From Pseudomonas sp. 10-1B (lineage in GTDB: Bacteria > Pseudomonadota > Gammaproteobacteria > Pseudomonadales > Pseudomonadaceae), in contig NZ_JYKS01000018.1 in the NCBI RefSeq assembly GCF_000935045.1, positions 1-48,971 of the forward strand: 48,971 bases of DNA, given 5' to 3'. Made by a program: the position numbers and the translations under genes. Positions 42,556 to 48,971 of the stretch are shown here, one piece after another; the first letter of the stretch is position 1, and every line of letters begins with the position of its first letter. The notes under the pieces are model-generated. The model was not told the origin of the DNA. It was given only the letters and a program-made list of their open reading frames with translations, and made no database searches.

Positions 42556-43739
42556 TGAGTGTATTGGGTTGGTTACTGGGCCTGGCGGCGGTCATCGCCC
42601 TGGTGCCTGTGTCGGTATTTTTCGCTCAGGTGCTGTTGGCGTGCCTGCCGACGCGTTCACAGCCGTCAGGCCAGGGTGGGCGTCCGTCAGTAGCGGTATT
42701 GGTACCTGCGCATGATGAGGCGTCGATCATTGGCGCGACGCTGGCGAGCATTTGCCCGCAATTGCAGGACGGGGACCGCCTTCTGGTGGTAGCGGACAAC
42801 TGCACCGACGACACCGCGCGGCTGGCCCGCGCGGCTGGGGCCGAAGTTGTGGAACGCCACGATGCACTATTGCGTGGCAAGGGCTACGCGCTGGATTTCG
42901 GCGTGCAGCACCTTGCACAGTGCCCCCCCGAAGTGGTGATTGTCGTGGATGCCGATTGTCAGGTGGCCGAGGGCGCGATTGACCGCCTGGCCCGCCGTTA
43001 CCGCGAAGTCGCGCGTCCAGTGCAGTCGCTGTACCTGATGCGCGCACCCGCAGGTGCCGGGATGAAAGTGCAGGTGGCCGAATTTGCCTGGCGGGTGAAG
43101 AACCTGGTACGCCCGCGTGGCTGGGCTCGGCTGGGGCTGCCGTGCCAGTTGATGGGCGCGGGCATGGCGTTCGGCTGGCGCGACCTGGCCTTGATCAACC
43201 TGGCCAATGGTCACCTGGTCGAGGATGTGAAACTCGGCCTGGACCTGTGCCAGCAGGGCAAGCCCCCCATATTCTGCCCGCAAGCCCTGGTCACCAGCCA
43301 GTTTCCTGCCAGCCAGCAAGGCCTGAACAGCCAACGCACGCGCTGGGAGCATGGGCACCTGGGCCTGATGCTGGCCGATGCGCCGAAGCGTGCGCTGGCC
43401 GCGATAAAAGGCGGTAACGGTAGCTTGCTGGCCATGACCCTGGACCTGCTGGTGCCACCCCTGGCGTTGCTGGTACTGGCTTTGCTGGGGCTGAACCTGG
43501 TGGCCTGGTTGACGTACCTGCTGGTCGGCCTTGCGGCACCTGCGTGGATCGCCCTTGGCGCATTGGGCATGCTGGGCCTTGCCGTAGTGCTTGCATGGGC
43601 GCGCTTCTGTCGCGAGTTGATCCCGTTTTCCGTGCTGCTGTACGCGCCTTTTTACGCCGCAAGGAAGATCCCCTTGTATCTGAGTTTCCTGATCAAGCGC
43701 CAGGTTGAATGGGTGCGGTCGAAACGGGATGACGACTGA
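42552..43739 (+). CDS. Membrane family 2 glycosyltransferase (processive-type motif)
   Basis: Glycosyltransferase of 395 residues with one N-terminal helix (about 3-30) and two to three C-terminal helices (about 295-375). The GT2 core reads VAVLVPAHDEASIIGATLAS, LLVVADNCTDDTARLARAAG and VVIVVDADCQVAEGA. LVEDVKLGLDLCQQG and NSQRTRWEHGH give the ED and (Q/R)xxRW motifs found in cellulose/hyaluronan-synthase-like enzymes. It may extend the unit or add a branch sugar; a role as an independent synthase is less likely in a Wzx/Wzy locus. Confidence 0.9.
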   Translation: MMSVLGWLLGLAAVIALVPVSVFFAQVLLACLPTRSQPSGQGGRPSVAVLVPAHDEASIIGATLASICPQLQDGDRLLVVADNCTDDTARLARAAGAEVVERHDALLRGKGYALDFGVQHLAQCPPEVVIVVDADCQVAEGAIDRLARRYREVARPVQSLYLMRAPAGAGMKVQVAEFAWRVKNLVRPRGWARLGLPCQLMGAGMAFGWRDLALINLANGHLVEDVKLGLDLCQQGKPPIFCPQALVTSQFPASQQGLNSQRTRWEHGHLGLMLADAPKRALAAIKGGNGSLLAMTLDLLVPPLALLVLALLGLNLVAWLTYLLVGLAAPAWIALGALGMLGLAVVLAWARFCRELIPFSVLLYAPFYAARKIPLYLSFLIKRQVEWVRSKRDDD

Positions 43740-44497
43740 TGGCTGAGTGGCTGTGGCAGAAACGCTGGAAGCGCATTGTCGACAAGCTCGAGGTAGTGCG
43801 TGACGAGGTCGCGGCGCAGCACCTGCTCGACGGGCTGGCCGCACCTGAAAGCCCAACCGTGCTGGGTTTCGTCAATGCTCATGCAATGAACCTGGTGGTA
43901 CGCGACGGCGAGTACTGCCACGCGTTGTCGGCAGCCGACGTGCTGCTGCGCGACGGTTCCGGCATGGCGATCCTGTATCGCCGCCTGGGGCTCGAACCCG
44001 GGCTGAACATGAATGGTACCGACTTCATTCCCAGGATCATGGCCGCATACCGCGGACGCCGGGTTGCCTTCTGGGGGACGCAGCAACCGTACCTGAACCA
44101 CGCCGTGCAGCGCAGCGAAGCCTTGTTCGGCGTGGTCCCGGTGTCGGTTCACGACGGTTTTGCCAGTGTCGATACCTACCTGCGTTTGGCCAGGGAACTG
44201 CAACCAGAACTGATCGTGCTGGGCATGGGCATGCCCAAGCAGGAGGCCGTGGCGGCAAGGCTGGCGGCCATTGGCGGGCCGTGCCTGATCGTGTGCGGCG
44301 GGGCGATCCTGGATTTTCTCGGCGGCAAGGTCAGCCGGGCGCCCGAGTGGCTGCGGCGCTTGGGGGGCGAGTGGGTGTACCGATTGTTGCGCGAGCCGAA
44401 ACGTTTGTTCATGCGTTATGTGCTGGGCAATCCGTTGTTCTTGCTGCGCACCTTGTTGTGCCGCAAGGCCGCGGTTTCGGCCAGGCGCACGGTATGA
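43739..44497 (+). CDS. WecG/TagA/CpsF family glycosyltransferase
   Basis: Family 26 glycosyltransferase of 252 residues. The signature runs VLGFVNAHAMNLVVRDG, LLRDGSGMAILYRRLG, NMNGTDFIPRI, LIVLGMGMPKQEAVAA and GGAILDFLGGKVSRAPEWLR, with the ERLWRLxxEPxR-like end EWVYRLLREPKRLF. These enzymes add the second sugar (often ManNAcA or similar) to undecaprenyl-linked GlcNAc or glucose at the membrane surface. Its start shares one base with the previous stop. It likely acts straight after the priming transferase encoded downstream. Confidence 0.93.
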   Translation: MAEWLWQKRWKRIVDKLEVVRDEVAAQHLLDGLAAPESPTVLGFVNAHAMNLVVRDGEYCHALSAADVLLRDGSGMAILYRRLGLEPGLNMNGTDFIPRIMAAYRGRRVAFWGTQQPYLNHAVQRSEALFGVVPVSVHDGFASVDTYLRLARELQPELIVLGMGMPKQEAVAARLAAIGGPCLIVCGGAILDFLGGKVSRAPEWLRRLGGEWVYRLLREPKRLFMRYVLGNPLFLLRTLLCRKAAVSARRTV

Positions 44498-44637
44498 ATC
44501 GGCCAAAATCCGCGTGGGTGGTGATTCCGGGCACGTCGGCGGCAGGCGGCTGCTACAGTGAGATCAATGGCTTGGGAGAGCTGCACGATCCTGCTGCACT
44601 GGCTTTGCATGCGCTGTTTTCAACACTTGATGTTTGA
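44494..44637 (+). CDS. Possible small ORF (47 residues), uncertain
   Basis: Starts with ATGA overlap on the WecG-type stop and ends 39 bases before the priming transferase start, filling almost the entire 164-base gap. The peptide (MNRPKSAWVVIPGTSAAGGC at the start, ending ALFSTLDV) has no signal, transmembrane helix or known motif. Coupled start position is the only support. It may equally be an untranslated spacer. Confidence 0.25.
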   Translation: MNRPKSAWVVIPGTSAAGGCYSEINGLGELHDPAALALHALFSTLDV

Positions 44638-44676
44638 TGGAAGGCACTTGCTACGCTCAAATTGATGAGGTCTGAA

Positions 44677-46098
44677 ATGGTTTTCGAACCCAGAAGCAGT
44701 CGTTCCTTACTCCAGAGAAGAAGCAGCGTAAGTAACGCCATTCAAGCCGGCCTCGATGGAATTGCGGTCACCGGTATTGCCTGGTACCTGATCTATGACC
44801 AGTTCGGTTACATCACTTCCGATTATGTGATCATGCTGTTGTTGCTGATTGGCGCACTGGCCGTCATTTACGATCATTATGCGATCTACCGTACCAACGT
44901 CGGGCTTTCCATCAAGGCCTTCCGCCTGTTCAAGGCCTGGTCGGCAACCTTTTGCTTCCTCGTGGTCATGGCCTTCCTGACCAAGCAGAGCGAAACCTAT
45001 TCCCGCTTGCTGGTCGTGCAGTTGTTCATCATTGGTTATGTTGCCCAGTTGTTCCTGCACTTTGCCGTGCGTGAATTGCAAAAGCGTTTTACCGCGCATG
45101 CGCGCCTGGATAATGCCCTGATCATTGGTGCCGGTGACCTGGCCAACTTCCTGTATCAGAAAATCAGCAACAACCCCTGGTTTGGCGAGCGAGTGCTGGG
45201 TTGCGTGCTGATCGACCAGGACGATGAGCCTGGGCGGGAAGGTGCCGAGGGCAAGCTGCGCCTACCGGTGCTCGGGCATATTGCCGACCTGGACGAGATC
45301 GTCGCCCAGCATGGTATCCGTACTGTGTACCTGGTGACACCGCTCGGCGGCTCCGAGGTGATCAACGATGTGTACTTCAAGCTGCTCGACAAGTGCATCG
45401 CGGTCAACTGGGTGCCGGATATCTTCTCGTTGCGCCTGATCAACCACAGTGTGCGGGAAATTGCCGGTATTCCTGTACTGACCTTGTCTGAAACACCGCT
45501 GACGGGTATGAGCCTGTTCTTGAAGAACCTCGAGGACCGGGTATTGGCTGCGCTGATCCTGCTGTTTGCATCACCTGTGTTGCTGGCTGTTGCGCTTGCG
45601 ATCAAGATCGATAGCCGCGGCCCGGTGTTCTTCCGCCAGGAGCGCACTGGCTGGACCGGGGAGTCGTTCCGTATATGGAAGTTCAGGAGCATGCATGTTC
45701 ACCAGCCGGAGGAGGGCGTGGTCAAACAGGCGCAGAAGAATGACCCGCGGCTGACCCGGGTGGGTGCCTTTATCCGCCGTACCAGCCTGGATGAACTGCC
45801 GCAGTTGTTCAATGTGCTGACCGGGGAAATGTCGCTGGTCGGGCCGCGGCCGCATGCGTTGCAACATGACACGTTGTATTCGCAAGACATCGTCGACTAC
45901 TTTGCCCGCCACAACATCAAGCCTGGCATGACCGGCCTGGCGCAAGTGCGCGGGTTCAGGGGTGAAACCAAGGATATCGAGCAGATGATCCAGCGGGTGG
46001 ACTCGGACATCGAGTACATCAACAACTGGTCACTGTGGCTGGATTTCGTGATTCTGGTACGTACCCTCAATGCCTTTACCGGCAAGCAGGCTTATTGA
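44677..46098 (+). CDS. Undecaprenyl-phosphate sugar-1-phosphate transferase (WcaJ-type priming enzyme)
   Basis: Polyisoprenyl-phosphate hexose-1-phosphate transferase of 473 residues that puts the first sugar phosphate on undecaprenyl phosphate. It has four N-terminal helices, a CoA_binding_3-like Rossmann region ([20 protein letters not shown]), a fifth membrane helix ([20 protein letters not shown]) and the catalytic bacterial-transferase domain ([59 protein letters not shown]). The ATG at 44677 has GAGG 6 bases upstream, better than TTG/ATG at 44662/44665. It is the last gene of block C, and glucose is the likeliest substrate for this subfamily. Confidence 0.94.
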   Translation: MVFEPRSSRSLLQRRSSVSNAIQAGLDGIAVTGIAWYLIYDQFGYITSDYVIMLLLLIGALAVIYDHYAIYRTNVGLSIKAFRLFKAWSATFCFLVVMAFLTKQSETYSRLLVVQLFIIGYVAQLFLHFAVRELQKRFTAHARLDNALIIGAGDLANFLYQKISNNPWFGERVLGCVLIDQDDEPGREGAEGKLRLPVLGHIADLDEIVAQHGIRTVYLVTPLGGSEVINDVYFKLLDKCIAVNWVPDIFSLRLINHSVREIAGIPVLTLSETPLTGMSLFLKNLEDRVLAALILLFASPVLLAVALAIKIDSRGPVFFRQERTGWTGESFRIWKFRSMHVHQPEEGVVKQAQKNDPRLTRVGAFIRRTSLDELPQLFNVLTGEMSLVGPRPHALQHDTLYSQDIVDYFARHNIKPGMTGLAQVRGFRGETKDIEQMIQRVDSDIEYINNWSLWLDFVILVRTLNAFTGKQAY

Positions 46099-46151
46099 GA
46101 CTGGATGTGCTTTTTGTAGCGGCCCCGGCAATTGGTGCTGCGCCGCGCAAT

Positions 46152-46351
46152 CCTGGGGCCGCTTCGCGGCCCTTCGCGGGCACGCCCGCTCCCACAGGGA
46201 TCGCATCAGGGCTGACAGGCGTTGGCCACAAGATATGCAGCGCCTGTGGCGAGCACCTGGCAACCCTGATGCCCGAAACCTGCACAGTACCTGTGGGAGC
46301 TGGCTTGCCGGCGATGAGGCCAGTCCAGGCAATACAAGACAGTTGCTCCCA
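46152..46351. repeat. REP cluster ending EPS block C
   Basis: One REP unit at about 46152-46200 (ggggccgcttcgcggccctt, then cacgcccgctcccacaggga) and another at 46288-46351 with ctggcttgccggcgatgagg and the accessory gcaatacaagacagttgct. The 280-base gap 46099-46378 holds no supported gene. It lies between the convergent priming transferase (+) and LysR (-) genes. Confidence 0.75.
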
Positions 46352-46378
46352 TAGCGCAAACAACCACATGCAAGCAGA

Positions 46379-47320
46379 TTACTCCTTGCTCAGCGGGTGC
46401 AACTCCCTGAACCCCCGTGCTTCCTCCACCAGCCAGTCATGCACCGCCCGCGCCCCTGGCTGGTTCAACCCGCCCGGCGGGTAATGCACCACGTAGCGCT
46501 TGTGGTTGGCGATCGGTACCCCGAACGGCACAATCAGTGCGCCGCGCTCCAGTTCATCGTTGAGCAGCGTGCGTCGGGCGATTGCCACACCAATGCCGGC
46601 AATCGCCGCTTCGATGGTGAGGTGGTTGCGGTTGAAGGTGTGCCCGCGTCGCACATCCAGGCCCGCGGCGCCGATGCCCTCCAGGTAAAACTCCCATTCG
46701 GCATATTCCGAACTGCCGCGCCAGGCGGTGATGTCATGCAGCAGCGGGTAGTGCGCCAGGTCCGCAGGCCCGTGCAGCGGCGGGCGGCCGCGTAGCAGGG
46801 TGGGTGAACACACCGGAAAGATTTGCTCGTCCAGCAGCGGTGTCGAGAGCATGCCGGGGTAGCTGCCATCGTTCAGGTCGATGGCCAGGTCGAAATCGCC
46901 CGGGGTCAACGCCTGGGCGCTGTCTTCGGCCACCAGGCGCAGCTCGATGTCCGGGTAGCGCTGCTGGAAACGTGGCAGGCGTGGCGTGAGCCATTTGGCC
47001 AGGAACGACGGGATCGAACGCAGGCGCAAGGTGCCGCGGATTTCACCGGCGTCCAGGCGCAGCAGCTCGGCCTCGATACTGCCGTAGGCCTCGGCCACCG
47101 TCTGGGCCAGGCGTTGCCCTTCGGCGCTCAGCTCCACGCCGCGTGCCCGGCGCAGGAACAGCCGGTAGCCCAGGCGCTCTTCCAGCTGGCGCATCTGCTG
47201 GCTGACCGCACCCGGGGTGATGTGCAGCTCTTCGGCGCAGCGGGTGAAGGACAGGTGCCGGGCCGCACAGGCGAACACATGCAGCCAGACGAACATCTGG
47301 CCATTGAGTTGTCGTCGCAT
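46379..47320 (-). CDS. LysR-family regulator, GcvA-like
   Basis: Regulator of 313 residues of the GcvA/AmpR-like branch. The N-terminus has FVWLHVFACAARHLSFTRCA, ELHITPGAVSQQMRQLEERL and GYRLFLRRARGVELSAEGQR, and a normal effector domain (e.g. GDFDLAIDLNDGSYPG). It is divergent from the L-serine dehydratase gene across 146 bases, a place that suggests amino-acid-responsive control of sdaA. A palindrome at 47323-47337 touches its start. Confidence 0.92.
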   Translation of the reverse strand: MRRQLNGQMFVWLHVFACAARHLSFTRCAEELHITPGAVSQQMRQLEERLGYRLFLRRARGVELSAEGQRLAQTVAEAYGSIEAELLRLDAGEIRGTLRLRSIPSFLAKWLTPRLPRFQQRYPDIELRLVAEDSAQALTPGDFDLAIDLNDGSYPGMLSTPLLDEQIFPVCSPTLLRGRPPLHGPADLAHYPLLHDITAWRGSSEYAEWEFYLEGIGAAGLDVRRGHTFNRNHLTIEAAIAGIGVAIARRTLLNDELERGALIVPFGVPIANHKRYVVHYPPGGLNQPGARAVHDWLVEEARGFRELHPLSKE

Positions 47321-47322
47321 CG

Positions 47323-47337
47323 TTTAGTACCGCTAAA
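47323..47337. promoter_or_regulatory. Palindrome TTTAG-N5-CTAAA, likely LysR operator
   Basis: tttagtaccgctaaa has perfect 5-base arms and includes the T-N11-A pattern of LysR-type sites. It lies two bases upstream of the LysR start codon, where binding would suit autorepression as well as control of divergent sdaA. Confidence 0.55.
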
Positions 47338-47466
47338 GCCTTGCTTAGGAAGTTTCGTTGGTCATCCGTGAGCCAGCGCGTCAGTATCGCGCAAATTGGC
47401 AATACCGCTCAATTTTTCCAGATAACCGTGCGTTGGTTTCATACCCGCCCACGGTCAGGCATTAGC

Positions 47467-48843
47467 ATGGCTATCAGTGTTTTCGACCTTTTCAAAATCG
47501 GCATCGGGCCGTCCAGTTCTCATACCGTGGGCCCGATGCGGGCGGCGGCTACGTTTGCCCAGGCCCTGCGGGAACAGGGCCTGTTGGCCCAGGTAGACCG
47601 CGTGGTGGTGCGGCTGTATGGCTCGCTGTCGGCCACCGGGGTTGGTCATGCCACCGACCGCGCCTGCCTGCTCGGCCTGATGGGGCAGTGGCCGGACCGC
47701 ATCGACCCAGCCACCATCGAGCCGCGCATTGGCCAGGTGATACAGGAGCACTGCCTGATGCTCGATGGCAGCCATCCGCTGGCGTTCGAGTACAGCCGCG
47801 ACATGTTGCTGCTCGACGAAAACCTGCCGTATCACCCCAATGCCATGACCCTGGAGGCCATGGGCGGGCAGCGCAGCCTGTTGCATCAAACCTACTATTC
47901 GGTGGGCGGTGGCTTCATTGTCGAGCAGGCCGAGATCGATGCGCCGCAAGGCGCAACCAACGCGCTGGTGCTGCCGTATGAGTTCGACAGTGCTGCCCAG
48001 TTGCTGGCCTTGTGCAAGACCCACGGCTTGAGCGTGGCGCAACTGATGCTGGCCAACGAATGTGCCTGGCGCCCGGAGGCCGAGGTGCGTGAAGGCCTGC
48101 TGCGCATCTGGGCCGCCATGCGCGAATGCGTCGACAACGGGCTGCGCAACGAGGGCATCCTGCCTGGCGGGTTGCACGTCAAGCGCCGCGCGGCGCGGCT
48201 GCACCGCAGCCTGCAGGAACTGGGCAAACCCAACGTGATCGGCTCTACCCTCAGCGCCATGGAGTGGGTCAACCTGTTCGCCCTGGCGGTGAATGAAGAA
48301 AATGCCGCCGGCGGGCGCATGGTCACCGCGCCTACCAATGGTGCGGCCGGCATCATCCCGGCAGTGCTGCATTACTACATGAAGTTCAACCCAGGCGCTT
48401 GCGATGCGGATGTGGTGGACTTCCTGCTGGCCGCTGCGGCGGTCGGTATCCTGTGCAAGAAGAACGCGTCGATTTCGGGTGCCGAGGTCGGCTGCCAGGG
48501 TGAGGTGGGTTCGGCCTGTTCGATGGCCGCTGCCGGCCTGGCCCAGGTATTGGGCGCTACGCCGCCGCAGCTGGAAAACGCCGCCGAGATTGCCTTGGAG
48601 CACAACCTTGGGCTGACCTGCGACCCGGTCGGCGGCCTGGTGCAGGTGCCATGCATCGAGCGTAATGCGATCGCCGCGGTGAAGGCGATCAATGCAGTGC
48701 AGATGGCATTGCGTGGAGATGGCGAGCACTTCATCTCGCTCGACCGGGTGATCCGCACCATGCGTGATACCGGGGCGGACATGCATGCCAACTACAAGGA
48801 GACCTCGCGCGGCGGTTTGGCCGTTGCGTTTGTCGAGTGTTGA
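47467..48843 (+). CDS. sdaA: L-serine ammonia-lyase (iron-sulfur L-serine dehydratase)
   Basis: Single-chain iron-sulfur enzyme of 458 residues turning L-serine into pyruvate and ammonia. The beta domain begins MAISVFDLFKIGIGPSSSHT. The alpha domain has VTAPTNGAAGIIPAVLHYYM, then the cluster cysteines in KKNASISGAEVGCQGEVGSA and GLTCDPVGGLVQVPCIERNA. The length matches the E. coli SdaA/SdaB type. The ATG at 47467 begins the conserved sequence; the frame further upstream to 47341 is not homologous. Expression is probably controlled by the divergent LysR regulator. Confidence 0.95.
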   Translation: MAISVFDLFKIGIGPSSSHTVGPMRAAATFAQALREQGLLAQVDRVVVRLYGSLSATGVGHATDRACLLGLMGQWPDRIDPATIEPRIGQVIQEHCLMLDGSHPLAFEYSRDMLLLDENLPYHPNAMTLEAMGGQRSLLHQTYYSVGGGFIVEQAEIDAPQGATNALVLPYEFDSAAQLLALCKTHGLSVAQLMLANECAWRPEAEVREGLLRIWAAMRECVDNGLRNEGILPGGLHVKRRAARLHRSLQELGKPNVIGSTLSAMEWVNLFALAVNEENAAGGRMVTAPTNGAAGIIPAVLHYYMKFNPGACDADVVDFLLAAAAVGILCKKNASISGAEVGCQGEVGSACSMAAAGLAQVLGATPPQLENAAEIALEHNLGLTCDPVGGLVQVPCIERNAIAAVKAINAVQMALRGDGEHFISLDRVIRTMRDTGADMHANYKETSRGGLAVAFVEC

Positions 48844-48852
48844 GTTAGCGGC

Positions 48853-48917
48853 TCCTGTGGGAGCAACTGTCTTGTATTGCCTCGGCTGGCCTCATCGCCG
48901 GCAAGCCAGCTCCTATC
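48853..48917. repeat. REP element after sdaA
   Basis: Contains gggagcaactgtcttgtatt (reverse form of the accessory sequence seen with other REPs here) followed by the REP core ctcatcgccggcaagccagc. It begins about 10 bases after the sdaA stop. The remaining bases to the window end are AT-rich and show no gene start. Confidence 0.75.
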
Positions 48918-48971
48918 AAACAAAACATAAGTCATTGTTTTATAAGGTTTTATTTAAGAGGCCTTTACCAG

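Overview
The window is high-GC chromosomal DNA from a Pseudomonas, most likely the P. putida group. The basis is codon use, many REP-type extragenic palindromes, a LexA2-imuA-imuB-dnaE2 cassette with its special operator, and an exopolysaccharide (EPS) locus whose gene order matches what I remember of the P. putida 'pea' cluster. No rRNA, tRNA, CRISPR array, prophage or insertion sequence was recognised. Functions are inferred from motifs read by eye; no database search was possible.

Layout. (1) 1-11001, two catabolic islands. A truncated M20 amidohydrolase, an MHS-type MFS transporter, an amidase and an IclR regulator look like an amide-utilisation operon. Then come an AraC regulator and a divergent operon of SDR, KstD-like flavoprotein, NIPSNAP protein and AAHS-family aromatic-acid transporter, closed by a convergent MdcR-like LysR gene. 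(2) 11176-17664: a HAD phosphatase facing away from lexA2-imuA-imuB-dnaE2, the mutagenic translesion cassette. (3) 17985-22803: LysR plus aldo/keto reductase, divergent from scoA-scoB-atoE (3-oxoacid CoA-transferase and short-chain fatty-acid transporter). (4) 23085-46098: an XRE-cupin regulator, then the large EPS locus. (5) 46379-48843: a LysR gene divergent from sdaA (L-serine dehydratase).

The EPS locus has three transcription blocks. Block A (+, 23886-28423) encodes a 58-residue membrane mini-protein with a PEP-CTERM-like tail, a Wza-like export protein, an outer-membrane beta-barrel, a GumC/Wzz-like chain-length protein and a CpsD-like ATPase. Block B (-, 33926-28714) encodes a Wzy/ligase-like polymerase, a secreted clan GH-A glycosidase and GalE. 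Block C (+, 34022-46098) encodes a Wzx-like flippase, a 71-residue Tat-signal protein, a GMC oxidoreductase, two hexapeptide acyltransferases, four glycosyltransferases, a VirK/YbjX (DUF535) protein, a WecG/TagA transferase and the undecaprenyl-phosphate sugar-phosphate transferase that would start repeat-unit synthesis. Together these form a near-complete Wzx/Wzy-type EPS pathway.

The most interesting points are: the mini-protein with a sortase-like tail beside an export module of exosortase-locus type, with no exosortase in the window; the very small Tat protein translationally coupled to a signal-less GMC oxidoreductase; two FleQ-box-like sites upstream of block A; and a REP-associated duplication of the 3' end of the CpsD-like gene.
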